From: Clostridium sp. KNHs205
GTDB lineage: Bacteria; Bacillota; Clostridia; Lachnospirales; Lachnospiraceae
Length of the DNA stretch: 64,000 nt
Assembly (NCBI RefSeq): GCF_000702945.1
Contig: NZ_JNLE01000003.1
Span: 1,225,501 to 1,289,500 of the forward strand
Reading direction: 5' to 3'
A program made the translations under genes and the position numbers. Below are positions 1 through 13,072 of this stretch, piece after piece. The notes below the pieces were generated by a model. That model was given only the letters and a program-made list of their open reading frames with translations. It was not told where the DNA came from and did not search any database. Positions within the stretch are counted from its first letter, which is position 1, and every line of letters begins with the position of its first letter.

Positions 1-950
1 AGGAATACCAAAAAGCATACGAGGACTTAAAAGCCCTTCTATTCCTTTCACCAAAGCTAGCAGTATGTGATATGCATCCGCGCTACCATTCCACAGAATT
101 TGCAAAGGGATTGGCACTTCCGGTGCTGCAGGTTCAGCATCACCATGCCCATATAGCTTCTGTTATGGCTGAACATGGTCTTAAGGGTAAGATTCTTGGG
201 ATTGCTTTTGACGGAACCGGTTATGGGACGGACGGGAATATTTGGGGTGGGGAATTCCTGCTTTGTGAGGGCGGAGAATTTACAAGAGTGGGACACTTAA
301 GTTATACACCTTTAATGGGAGGGGATGCTTCTCAGAAGGATGCGGGAAAGACTGCTCTTTGTTATCTTCTGGCAGAGGGGCTTTCAGAGGTTATGATGGA
401 TGACAGGACGGCCTTGATCAAAGCAGCCTTAACCCATGGTACAAATACGGTACTTTCCTCCAGTATGGGAAGGCTCTTTGATGGGGTTTCGGCTCTGCTT
501 GGAATTTGTTCAGAGAGTAGGTATGAGGGAGAAGCCGCAGTGCTGCTGGAGCAGGAGGGCAGAAAAGCTTTGATAGCTGAAATTGCACCAGTTTTTATGG
601 AATTTGACATAACAGAAGTTAACGGAATATTTCAGATGAAGCCGGGAAGTGTGATTCGTACACTTGCAGCTTCTAAAAATGCTGAGGACAGAGGGGCTTT
701 ATCCCTTGGATTTCATTACGCTATAGCCGAAGCAGTATTATGTATCTGCAGTAGTCTTAGCCGGAGATTAAATATTTCTGCGGTTGCCCTTAGCGGAGGA
801 GTCTTTGCAAATTCCTTGCTGCTAGAGAGAGTAACCCAACGTTTATCAGAGCAGGGGTTTCAGGTATATCGTAATGAAGCGGTACCTCCGGGGGATGGAG
901 GCATCAGCCTTGGTCAGACTTATATAGGAATTTATCGGACAATGCAATAG
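1..950 (+). CDS. hypF: HypF carbamoyltransferase, 3' part (hydrogenase maturation)
   Basis: This is the C-terminal part (about 315 residues) of HypF; the reading frame is open from base 3 and the start lies outside the window. HypF takes carbamoyl phosphate and ATP and passes the carbamoyl group to the C-terminal cysteine of HypE, the first step toward the cyanide ligands of [NiFe]-hydrogenase. What is visible is the Kae1-like domain: the HHHAH metal-binding motif near base 138, the FDGTGYGTDG nucleotide-binding stretch, and LSGGVFANSLL near the end. The acylphosphatase, zinc-finger and YrdC-like domains of the roughly 750-residue family would be upstream. It is followed after 13 bp by hypC, which supports the assignment. 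Confidence 0.95.
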   Translation, partial: EYQKAYEDLKALLFLSPKLAVCDMHPRYHSTEFAKGLALPVLQVQHHHAHIASVMAEHGLKGKILGIAFDGTGYGTDGNIWGGEFLLCEGGEFTRVGHLSYTPLMGGDASQKDAGKTALCYLLAEGLSEVMMDDRTALIKAALTHGTNTVLSSSMGRLFDGVSALLGICSESRYEGEAAVLLEQEGRKALIAEIAPVFMEFDITEVNGIFQMKPGSVIRTLAASKNAEDRGALSLGFHYAIAEAVLCICSSLSRRLNISAVALSGGVFANSLLLERVTQRLSEQGFQVYRNEAVPPGDGGISLGQTYIGIYRTMQ

Positions 951-963
951 AAAAGAGGTTAAT

Positions 964-1191
964 ATGTGTGTAGCAGTACCGGGAAAAATAACTGAGATAA
1001 AGGGTGATACCGCCAAAGCGGATATCCTGGGAAATATATGTGAGACCAATATCAGTCTGGTGGAGGCGGAGGTGGGGGATTATATCTTAATCCATGCAGG
1101 CTTTGCCATTGAAGTGGTGAAAAAAGACCAGGCGGAAGAAATGATAAGTATTTTTTCAGAATTAAATGAGGTAATGAATGCTGACACTTGA
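964..1191 (+). CDS. hypC: HypC, hydrogenase maturation chaperone
   Basis: A 75-residue protein of normal HypC length starting MCVAVPGK. The conserved Cys2, exposed after removal of Met1, is the residue through which HypC contacts HypD and the hydrogenase large-subunit precursor while the Fe(CN)2CO group is assembled and delivered. It lies 13 bp after hypF, and its 3' end overlaps the start of hypD by 14 bp, so translation of the two is probably coupled. An AAGAGGTTAAT ribosome binding site precedes the ATG. Confidence 0.95.
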   Translation: MCVAVPGKITEIKGDTAKADILGNICETNISLVEAEVGDYILIHAGFAIEVVKKDQAEEMISIFSELNEVMNADT

Positions 1192-2221
1192 GAAGGTAAC
1201 AGAAGAAATTAAGAAGTATAAAGGCAGAAAGATTAAGATTATGGAGGTCTGCGGAACCCATACAGCAAGTATTTTTAAGGCGGGAATACGCTCTTTGCTG
1301 CCGGAAGGAATCCAGCTCATATCAGGTCCGGGCTGTCCGGTATGCGTAACTCCCTCCGGTTATATCGATGAATTAATAGAGTATGCCGGCAAAGAAAAGT
1401 ATGAAGTCTTATCCTTTGGAGATATGATGAAAGTGCGAGGCAGCAAGTATTCCCTGACCCAGGCTAAAGCCATGGGCGGGCGTGTAAGGTTTCTTTACTC
1501 TCCTTTGCAGGCTGTTAAGCTGGCTAAGGAGAATCCAGGTATTACCTATATATTTGCAGCGGTGGGTTTTGAGACTACAGCTCCTTTGTATGCTATACTC
1601 ATAGAGGAAATGGAGAGAGAAGGCATCAGGAATCTGAAGCTCTTAACAGCTATAAAGACCATGATACCGGCATTGTCCTATCTGTGTGAGAAAGAAGAAG
1701 GCATAGATGGATTCTTATGTCCGGGGCATGTAAGTGTCATTATAGGCAGCAAGGTATACGAACCCTTGGCGGAAAAATATCATAAACCTTTTGTGGTAGC
1801 AGGTTTTGAAGGAGAGCATATCCTTGCCGCTGTTTACGAGATTCTGGCACAAGTTTCTGCGGGAGAATACCGGGTTAAGAATCTTTATACCAGTGCAGTG
1901 AAAGAAGAAGGAAACAGGAAAGCCATGGATGCGGTGATGAAATACTTTGAACCCTCTGATGCCTGGTGGAGAGGTATCGGTAATATACCATCTTCCGGTC
2001 TCGCCCTGAAAGCGGATTATGCCGATTATGGTATCCACAGTGAATTATCTGAGGTGGAAGAGAGCCTCCCGTCAGGCTGCCGCTGTACGGAGGTAATCCT
2101 GGGCAGAATCAGTCCTTCCCAGTGTCCTGCCTTTGGAAAACGCTGTACTCCAATGGATGCCTTAGGCCCCTGTATGGTATCGGCAGAAGGAGCTTGTGGA
2201 ATCTGGTATAAGAACAGTTGA
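1178..2221 (+). CDS. hypD: HypD, iron-sulfur hydrogenase maturation protein
   Basis: A 347-residue protein of family-typical length. HypD is the scaffold on which HypC-bound iron receives cyanide and carbonyl ligands before transfer to [NiFe]-hydrogenase. Visible signatures are EVCGTHT (residues 23-29), GPGCPVC (50-56) with the paired thiols, and a Cys-rich C-terminal part (CRCTEV, QCPAFGKRC, GPC, GACG) that includes the [4Fe-4S] ligands. The start overlaps hypC by 14 bp. A 309-bp AT-rich gap without a convincing gene separates it from the likely hypE start. Confidence 0.95.
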   Translation: MLTLEKVTEEIKKYKGRKIKIMEVCGTHTASIFKAGIRSLLPEGIQLISGPGCPVCVTPSGYIDELIEYAGKEKYEVLSFGDMMKVRGSKYSLTQAKAMGGRVRFLYSPLQAVKLAKENPGITYIFAAVGFETTAPLYAILIEEMEREGIRNLKLLTAIKTMIPALSYLCEKEEGIDGFLCPGHVSVIIGSKVYEPLAEKYHKPFVVAGFEGEHILAAVYEILAQVSAGEYRVKNLYTSAVKEEGNRKAMDAVMKYFEPSDAWWRGIGNIPSSGLALKADYADYGIHSELSEVEESLPSGCRCTEVILGRISPSQCPAFGKRCTPMDALGPCMVSAEGACGIWYKNS

Positions 2222-2530
2222 AGATAAAAGGCTGGATAATATAGCTTTATCAAAGGTGTGTAAGATAAGATGTCATAATTTAATTAGGATGTTATTTAGT
2301 ACCTGAACTTATGAAATCAGAAAGTAAAATTGAATAAAACTTAAATGCATTATAAATATATGATAAATGTAAATGGATAGCTTATAAATGTAAATGGCTT
2401 ATAAAGTGATTCAATTACTAATAAATTACTAATAAATTCATTAGGAACATAAATGAAGTAAAACCTTCAACGAATAAGAAGAAAATAATAAATAATAGAT
2501 ATCATGACAGAGTTGGGAAGGAATCAGAAG

Positions 2531-3508
2531 ATGCAGATAGATATGTCTTACGGCAGTGGCGGTAAACAGACCACCAGCCTGATAAATGAAATCTTTATGA
2601 AGCATTTTAATAATGAAGTGTTAAACAAGCTGGAGGATAGTGCTGTGCTGACGGTTAAGAACAGGATAGCCTTTACAACGGATTCTTTTGTGGTAACCCC
2701 TATGTTCTTTCATGGCGGTGACATTGGTAAAGTAGCTGTGTGCGGTACGGTAAACGATCTGTTAATGATGGGAGCCATACCGAAATACTTAACGGCAGGA
2801 TTCATAATTGAAGAAGGAGCCTCTTTTAAAGACCTTGAGCGAATTGCCTTTTCCATGTCAGAAGCAGCGAAGGAAGCAGGCGTATTTATCGTAGCAGGTG
2901 ATACCAAGGTGATAGAGGGAAATGGCGGTATTTATATTAATACTTCAGGAATCGGAGAGATAGAGAAAGAAGGAATCAGTATAGCTGCCTGTAAAGAAGG
3001 AGATGTTATCCTTCTCTCCGGTAACCTGGGAGAACATCATGCAGCCATAATGTCCCACCGGATGGAGATTGAGAATGACATCCGAAGCGACTGCGCGCCG
3101 CTAAAAGAGCTTGTTACAAAGCTTATAGAGGAGGGAATTGATATTCATTGTATGAGGGATGTAACAAGGGGAGGACTGGCTACCGTGTTAAATGAAGTAG
3201 CAGCGGCATCCTCCTGCCAGGTACTGCTTGAGGAAAAAGCACTTCCTATAAGCCAAAAGGTTAAGGGTTTTTGTGATATACTGGGACTGGACCCATTATA
3301 TATGGCCAATGAAGGCAAGCTTATTGCAGTTGTCGCCAAAGAGGATGCAGAGAAGGCTTTACAGATTATGAGAAATTCGAAATATGGTGAGAATACTGCA
3401 TTAATAGGCAATATTCGAAGTGGTTCAAAGGTAGTACTGAACACTATCTATAACGGCAGCCGTATTGTAGATGTACTCTATGGAGAAGGGCTTCCACGTA
3501 TATGTTAA
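2531..3508 (+). CDS. hypE: HypE, carbamoyl dehydratase (hydrogenase maturation)
   Basis: HypE receives a carbamoyl group from HypF on its C-terminal cysteine and dehydrates it with ATP to a thiocyanate, the cyanide donor for HypC-HypD. The protein shows the PurM/AIR-synthase-like features GSGGK at the N-terminus, a GDIGKVAVCGTVND stretch and GDTKV, and ends in PRIC, the required C-terminal Cys. I prefer the ATG at 2531: it is preceded by GGGAAGGA at 8-bp spacing and gives the usual short N-terminus. The in-frame ATG at 2504 would add nine residues and has no good ribosome binding site. No [NiFe]-hydrogenase structural gene is in the window. Confidence 0.93.
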   Translation: MQIDMSYGSGGKQTTSLINEIFMKHFNNEVLNKLEDSAVLTVKNRIAFTTDSFVVTPMFFHGGDIGKVAVCGTVNDLLMMGAIPKYLTAGFIIEEGASFKDLERIAFSMSEAAKEAGVFIVAGDTKVIEGNGGIYINTSGIGEIEKEGISIAACKEGDVILLSGNLGEHHAAIMSHRMEIENDIRSDCAPLKELVTKLIEEGIDIHCMRDVTRGGLATVLNEVAAASSCQVLLEEKALPISQKVKGFCDILGLDPLYMANEGKLIAVVAKEDAEKALQIMRNSKYGENTALIGNIRSGSKVVLNTIYNGSRIVDVLYGEGLPRIC

Positions 3509-3660
3509 GGTGTATGTGTAACTTATATTAATCAAATGAAATACAAGGTGATAAAGCATATATATTTCTTTAGGTAGAAAGTTTCATGATTTTATTGTAT
3601 AACAAAAAGAAACCTCCTGCCTTTTCAGAACTAATAAGGGGCAGAACAAGAGAACAGGCA

Positions 3661-3717
3661 GCAGCTGGTTAGGATAAAGAAGAAATACTTTTATTCTAAT
3701 CAGCTGCTTATTTTTAT
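3661..3717 (+). terminator. Hairpin terminator after hypE
   Basis: A stem of about 19 bp pairs GCAGCTGGTTAGGATAAA with TTTATTCTAATCAGCTGC (two G-U pairs), loop AGAAATAC, followed by TTATTTTTAT. It would close the hyp operon. Confidence 0.6.
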
Positions 3718-3755
3718 GATGATAATATCTAATTTGAAGAAGATGAGTCTGCAAT

Positions 3756-4194
3756 TGCAACAAGGAAGCGACAACAAGGAAGCGACAACAAGGAAGCGAC
3801 AACAAGGAAGCGACAACAAGGCAACTACAATAAAGCAGCTACAACAAGGCAGCTACAGCAAGGCAACTACAGCAAGGCGCTACAACAAAGCAGCTACAAC
3901 AAAGAAGCGACAACAAGGCAACTACAGCAAGGCGCTACAACAAAGCAGCTACAACAAAGAAGCGACAACAAGGCAACTACAATAAAGCAGCTACAACAAG
4001 GCAGCTACAGCAAGGCAACTACAGCAAGGCGTTACAACAAAGCAGCGACAACAAGGCAGCTACAGCAAGGCAACTACAACAAAGCAGCTACAATAAAGCA
4101 GCTACAACAAGGCAATTACGATAAGGCAGTTACAATAAGTCAATTGTAATTAGACAACTACAATAAAGCAATTGCCATAAGTTAGTTGCCATAA
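3756..4194. repeat. 14-bp minisatellite (about 30 units)
   Basis: Tandem copies of a 14-bp unit such as CAACAAGGAAGCGA and variants (CAGCTACAACAAGG, CAACTACAGCAAGG), with occasional 13-bp units. The first copies are identical, the middle contains a duplicated higher-order block of about 55 bp, and the 3' end decays into AATTGCCATAAG-like versions. The unit is not a multiple of three, so the open frame through part of it reads a shifting Gln/Lys/Thr/Ser-rich pattern and is probably not a gene. There are no unique spacers, so it is not a CRISPR array. Confidence 0.9.
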
Positions 4195-4366
4195 AACTCT
4201 TGAATACTAGTTAAAATACATCGAAATTACAACGAAAAAAATATCATCTGTCATATTGTATGTATGTTGTATGTATAACCAAAATAAATTTAAAGTTTGT
4301 TTTGATATAAATACGTGAATTGTAAGTGACATACGTATAAAAAAGAAAATGAGGTGATAGTTTGTT

Positions 4367-5827
4367 ATGTCGGATTTTGTAATAGAATATGATGTGCTGG
4401 AGTCTGTCATAGGATACTCCAAAGACCTGGAAAGACAAGCGAATGACTATGCGGAGGAGCTAGAGCAGAATATTGTAACGGCAATAGATAATGTTACAGG
4501 TGCTTCATCAGGAAATTTAACAAATGCAAGAGATTTGGTAAGTGACAAAATCAAAATGTTGAAACAAAAGTCTGAAAATTTTAATCATTTAGCAAATCAA
4601 ATTTCAGATTTACTTGAAGTGGCTATTCAGATGGACCAGGAAGTTGCAGATACAATTGCAATGCAAAGCAGATATAAATTGGTCCATAATGAATCCGGTC
4701 GTCTTGAGAATTGGATAGACAAAATATTAAAGTTGTTGGTTAGCATTGGTGATAACAAATTAGTAATGAAGTTGATTGCAGACAGATTAAAAGATCTTTT
4801 GCCCGGTTCAAGATTCACGAAAGATTTTATTATAGAATGGTATAAGGAAGTATTGACAGAATACGTATACTATGAAAAGTCAGACTGGATGTCAGAATAC
4901 GGAAAAGAGGTAAGATTATTTCCCGACTTGAAAAACGACCCGGATAATGGTAATGTTAATTTAAAAAATCTAATAAAAAATTGGTATAAGAATCCAGATC
5001 CCAAACAAAACAGCAAAACAGAAGATAAAGAAGATAGAAATTTATTGCCCTATGAACAGGACTTAAAAAAATTATTGACTGCAAGGAATTTACCACAGGC
5101 ATACAGATACCTGTTTAAATACTTATGGGATAGATATCCAGGGCTTTATTCAGAACAAATGAAACAAATGGCGATAATTGGTGGGATGGATCCGGAATGG
5201 GCAGAGATATACGGAGATTTTGCAACAATGCCACTACTTGAAGGGTTTGCCGTAGTAACAGTTAAAGGGGTACAAGCAATAAAGAATTTAAAAACCGGCG
5301 AAATAATATACAGTGAAAGTGTGGTAGCCGGTAGTGGTGTTGGGAATCTAACGAATAAGGCTAGTGGTGGGTCCAAAGGTATTCGTGAGGGAGCCGGGAA
5401 TGCTGGAAAGGCTATTAAGGGTTCGGGTAAAACAACGGCCAAGGATTGGGCAGGTAAAACCTCTGATTTGGCAAAACAATCTCCAATTAAAATACCTGAT
5501 AATGCAACTGCCAAAATACAAAACAAAGCAGGAGGTTATGATCAGATTACTTATCAATGGTCTGATGGCACGCATACTTATAAAGCTCGTTGGCATACTC
5601 CAACCCCGAATGCTCCAGTGGGTTCTAGTAACTCATGGGTAGTGGAACAAGTCACGCCAGGTACCCCAACAGGGCAATTAAGAGTAGAAAAAATATATAC
5701 ACCTGGAGTGAATGGAGATTGGACACCTATGTGGCAGTGGAAAGATGCTGTAGATGCGTATAACAATGGAACAATGAGTAGTTCACAAAGCGAAATAATG
5801 AAAGCGGGACATATTCCTGCTCCTTAA
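4367..5827 (+). CDS. Polymorphic toxin-like protein with helical N-terminal domain
   Basis: A 486-residue protein of unidentified family with the build of a secreted polymorphic toxin. Residues 1 to about 120 are strongly helical with heptad-like spacing and no signal peptide, like WXG/LXG-type passenger domains exported by type VII systems. A Gly/Ala/Lys-rich linker follows near residues 320-385. The last ~100 residues form a compact basic/aromatic module (GYDQITYQW, YKARWHTPTP, SWVVEQVTPGTP, GHIPAP) of a kind I recognise at the C-termini of polymorphic toxins, though I cannot name its family or activity. GAGGTGAT stands 8 bp before the ATG. The next gene, 16 bp away, is a likely immunity gene. 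No type VII secretion gene is in the window. Confidence 0.7.
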   Translation: MSDFVIEYDVLESVIGYSKDLERQANDYAEELEQNIVTAIDNVTGASSGNLTNARDLVSDKIKMLKQKSENFNHLANQISDLLEVAIQMDQEVADTIAMQSRYKLVHNESGRLENWIDKILKLLVSIGDNKLVMKLIADRLKDLLPGSRFTKDFIIEWYKEVLTEYVYYEKSDWMSEYGKEVRLFPDLKNDPDNGNVNLKNLIKNWYKNPDPKQNSKTEDKEDRNLLPYEQDLKKLLTARNLPQAYRYLFKYLWDRYPGLYSEQMKQMAIIGGMDPEWAEIYGDFATMPLLEGFAVVTVKGVQAIKNLKTGEIIYSESVVAGSGVGNLTNKASGGSKGIREGAGNAGKAIKGSGKTTAKDWAGKTSDLAKQSPIKIPDNATAKIQNKAGGYDQITYQWSDGTHTYKARWHTPTPNAPVGSSNSWVVEQVTPGTPTGQLRVEKIYTPGVNGDWTPMWQWKDAVDAYNNGTMSSSQSEIMKAGHIPAP

Positions 5828-5843
5828 AAAGGAGATAGTTATC

Positions 5844-6209
5844 ATGAAATTAATAAATGATTTTTACAAAGGATATGAAGGGGAAAATGAAATAAGATTT
5901 ATAAAAGAATGTGAAAATGATGTCGAAGTGTTAAGTATTTGGGACGGTTATTTTAACGATATCATGGAGCAATTCAAACCAACAGAGAAGGGATGGGAAG
6001 GTTTGGCATACTATTATCATCTTCATATTGGATGGTATGAAAATAGTCCATGGGAAATCCTCGATCTTGAAAGTGTACTACAACAGTTTCGCAGTGTAGA
6101 ACAAACCATACTAAGGTTTGAAAAATCTTCAGAAGTATTATCTGCAATTTGTCGTTTTATTTTAGACGCAATTATGGAGAATGCTAGATTGTATATATCT
6201 GAAGAATGA
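5844..6209 (+). CDS. Probable immunity protein for the upstream toxin
   Basis: A 121-residue acidic, Trp/Tyr-rich soluble protein with no signal peptide or membrane segment (for example a WEGLAYYYHLHIGWY stretch). I do not recognise a named family. The role is inferred from context: it starts 16 bp after a toxin-like gene, behind AAAAGGAGATAG, and its size and acidity fit cytosolic immunity proteins. Its stop codon overlaps a small ORF through ATGA. Confidence 0.6.
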   Translation: MKLINDFYKGYEGENEIRFIKECENDVEVLSIWDGYFNDIMEQFKPTEKGWEGLAYYYHLHIGWYENSPWEILDLESVLQQFRSVEQTILRFEKSSEVLSAICRFILDAIMENARLYISEE

Positions 6210-6325
6210 ATAATAATGAAGTGAAGAAATATTATGAATTGGATAATCCATCAAGGAGAGAAATTAAAGAATTTAGTTGCCTTGAAAAATTAATGGAGAA
6301 ATTATTGAGTGATTCATTGCTATAA
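6206..6325 (+). CDS. Small 39-residue ORF overlapping the immunity gene
   Basis: An ATG at 6206 overlaps the immunity-gene stop in the pattern ATGA and opens a 39-residue frame (MNNNEVKKYYELDN ... SLL). It is charged and helical in composition. Overlap through ATGA suggests translational coupling. It may be a real small gene or the 5' stub of an accessory gene cut off by the decayed insertion sequence just downstream. No homologue is known to me. Confidence 0.35.
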   Translation: MNNNEVKKYYELDNPSRREIKEFSCLEKLMEKLLSDSLL

Positions 6326-6483
6326 TATATTATCAAAAAATGTACAGACAAGAAAAAAAGGTGAAATTTTATGTTCCCTCCACCCATTGGTTTGTTGTAG
6401 GTAGGATGTCGCTCCCTTGCGGACTCGTGAAGAGTTAACGCTGTCATCTGAGGTTGACAGTGCGGGTACTGATTTGTTGGAAA

Positions 6484-6722
6484 CAAGATCTGGAGGGAGA
6501 GAAAGAATTGCAGAAAAGAGAAAATCTGCTTCATGTAGGGATTGAACTGCATAAGGAAAGTCATACCGCAGTGATGGTGAACTACTTAGAGAAGAAAACG
6601 AGCCTAGTGAATTTAAAAAGCTGGCAGAAAAGGTAAATTGAAGCTGTCAGAGAATCTAGCCGATTTAGAGAGGAACTAAATCAATATGCTCTCATTAGAA
6701 AATGCCATAAACTGATTTCAAG
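6484..6722 (+). pseudogene. Decayed IS110-type transposase fragment
   Basis: A short frame contains LLHVGIELHKESHTAVMVN, which matches the N-terminal DEDD-transposase start of IS110-family elements (VGIDLHKxSHTAV). After this the frame is shifted: NEPSEFKKLAEKVN, the expected continuation, is readable in another frame, then stops accumulate. About 70 residues of a roughly 400-residue transposase remain, so it is inactive. The GC-richer DNA just upstream (6370-6480) may be the left flank of the same element. Confidence 0.6.
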
Positions 6723-6826
6723 GTTTCAGAGGTTGCAAAAATAAGAAAAGAAAGAGATGTACAATAAAAAAATGCACAAAAACAAAATAATATTTTGATT
6801 ATTTTTAACAAAAATAACAAATGTAC

Positions 6827-6855
6827 TTGACGTAATACAATTCGTATGGTAATTT
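6827..6855 (+). promoter_or_regulatory. Sigma-A-type promoter for the beta-glucoside operon
   Basis: TTGACG (6827-6832) and TAATTT (6850-6855) are spaced 17 bp, upstream of the first RAT site and licT. Confidence 0.55.
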
Positions 6856-6860
6856 ATCTA

Positions 6861-6882
6861 TATAAAACAGCTATGTTTTATA
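6861..6882. promoter_or_regulatory. Perfect palindrome at the presumed transcription start
   Basis: TATAAAACA-GCTA-TGTTTTATA is a perfect 9-bp inverted repeat with a 4-bp spacer, centred where transcription from the 6827-6855 promoter would begin. It could be an operator or a leader hairpin. It does not match the CcpA cre consensus. Confidence 0.4.
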
Positions 6883-6901
6883 CAGTATTTGTAATTTAAT
6901 A

Positions 6902-6955
6902 GGATTGTTACTGGGAATTGACGAGCAATATGCTCGAAAATTTGAGCAGGCAAAA
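6902..6955 (+). promoter_or_regulatory. Ribonucleic antiterminator (RAT) upstream of licT
   Basis: GGATTGTTACTG at 6902 and GCAGGCAAAACC near 6946-6957 are the two conserved halves of BglG/LicT RNA targets. The second half overlaps the left arm of the following terminator, so folding of the RAT excludes the terminator. This makes licT autoregulated by its own product. Confidence 0.85.
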
Positions 6956-7006
6956 CCAATCTCGTAATTCATAGTATTGCTATGGTTTAGATGATTGGTT
7001 TTTTTT
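6952..7006 (+). terminator. RAT-controlled terminator 1
   Basis: AAAACCAATC pairs with GATTGGTTTT and is followed by a T run (GGTTTTTTTTATT). It overlaps the RAT 3' half. Confidence 0.8.
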
Positions 7007-7055
7007 ATTTCATGAATAAAACCGCCAGGATAACAGCATTCTTAAGGAGAAAGTC

Positions 7056-7883
7056 ATGGTTGTTGAGAAAATTATCAATAATAATATTATAAGCTCCTTT
7101 GATGAAAAAGGGAATGAAATTGTTGTAATGGGACGGGGGCTGGGATTTAAGGTTAAGCCTGGGCAAACCATTGATCAGGAGAAGGTAGAGAAAATATTCC
7201 GAATGGATAATGACCAGGAAGCAAAGCAATTGGAAGCAGTGTTAGCTGATATACCAATTGAAAATATCCAGCTGTGCAATGAGATAATCAGTTATGCAAA
7301 AACAGTAATCAAGAGCAAGTTGAGCAAGAACATATACATTACCCTTACCGATCATATTAATTACGCCATAACCCGGTACCAGGAAGGCATCCATTTTACC
7401 AATGCACTTAAGTGGGAGATCAAAAAATTCTATCATGAGGAATTTGAAGCAGGGAAAAAGGCAGTTGAATTGATTCGGGAAAGAATCGGTATTGATATGA
7501 CGGAGGATGAGGCAGCTTCAATAGCATTACATTTTGTAAATGCAGAGCTTGGAATAGAGATTTCCAATACAATTGATGTTACAAAGCTGATTCAAAATGT
7601 ACTAAAGATTATTACCTACCATTTTCAGCTGGTTATAAATGAAGACACCATTAATTATGAAAGGTTCATAACACATTTAAAATTCTTTTCACAAAGGGTT
7701 GTAACGAATAACAACAATACAGGGGTGGATGAAGAACTCTATCAGATGGTAAAAAATCAATACCCGGCAGCATATGCCTGTGCCGAAAAGATTAAGGCTT
7801 ATGTGGAGCAGGAATATCACATAGAGCTGCCGAAGGAAGAGATGGTATATCTGACCATCCATATTAAACGAATTGTAAGTTAA
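7056..7883 (+). CDS. licT: LicT/BglG-family transcriptional antiterminator
   Basis: A 275-residue protein of family-typical length. The N-terminal ~55 residues are the RNA-binding CAT domain (IINNNIISSFDEKGNEIVVM is typical). Two PTS regulation domains follow, PRD1 around 70-165 (LTDHI with His100, ALHF) and PRD2 around 175-275 (HLKFF, TIHIKRI). PRD histidines are phosphorylated by EII (inhibiting) or HPr (activating). The active dimer binds the RAT hairpins seen before this gene and before the glucosidase gene, so beta-glucoside uptake induces both parts of the operon. AAGGAGAAAGTC precedes the ATG. Confidence 0.93.
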   Translation: MVVEKIINNNIISSFDEKGNEIVVMGRGLGFKVKPGQTIDQEKVEKIFRMDNDQEAKQLEAVLADIPIENIQLCNEIISYAKTVIKSKLSKNIYITLTDHINYAITRYQEGIHFTNALKWEIKKFYHEEFEAGKKAVELIRERIGIDMTEDEAASIALHFVNAELGIEISNTIDVTKLIQNVLKIITYHFQLVINEDTINYERFITHLKFFSQRVVTNNNNTGVDEELYQMVKNQYPAAYACAEKIKAYVEQEYHIELPKEEMVYLTIHIKRIVS

Positions 7884-7911
7884 CGAACCATTATTGCTAA
7901 TTTCATAATCA

Positions 7912-7963
7912 GGATTGTTACTGTTGTACAGAGGCTTCGGCATTCGATGAGAACAGGCAAAAC
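7912..7963 (+). promoter_or_regulatory. Second RAT site between licT and the glucosidase gene
   Basis: GGATTGTTACTG at 7912-7923 and ACAGGCAAAACC at about 7953-7964 repeat the conserved RAT halves of the first site. The intervening stem sequence differs, so this is a conserved functional site and not a recent duplication. Confidence 0.85.
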
Positions 7964-8013
7964 CTAAACGTTGTTGCGGAGAGAATATTCTTTGCTTACG
8001 TTTAGGTTTTTTT
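7961..8013 (+). terminator. RAT-controlled terminator 2
   Basis: AACCTAAACG (7961-7970) pairs with CGTTTAGGTT (7999-8008), followed by TTTTT. It overlaps the RAT 3' half. Confidence 0.8.
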
Positions 8014-8015
8014 AA

Positions 8016-9464
<1,449 letters not shown>

Positions 9465-9503
9465 GAGCAGTAAGGTAACAATAAGGCCGGAGAGGAGACA
9501 GAG

Positions 9504-13060
<3,557 letters not shown>

Positions 13061-13072
13061 AACAGGAGTAAT

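Noticed and set aside
1052-2253. Antisense frames in hypC-hypD (1052-1261, 1715-2038, 2026-2253)
   Set aside because: Shadows of well-supported genes on the opposite strand.
3716-3985. Plus-strand open frame through the 14-bp minisatellite (89 codons)
   Set aside because: Its Gln/Ser/Lys/Thr-rich sequence follows from the repeat, the unit length is not a multiple of three, and there is no ribosome binding site.
3756-4194. Possible CRISPR array
   Set aside because: Units are 13-14 bp, directly adjacent and without unique spacers; no cas gene is in the window. The same holds for 23800-24100 and 43219-43320.
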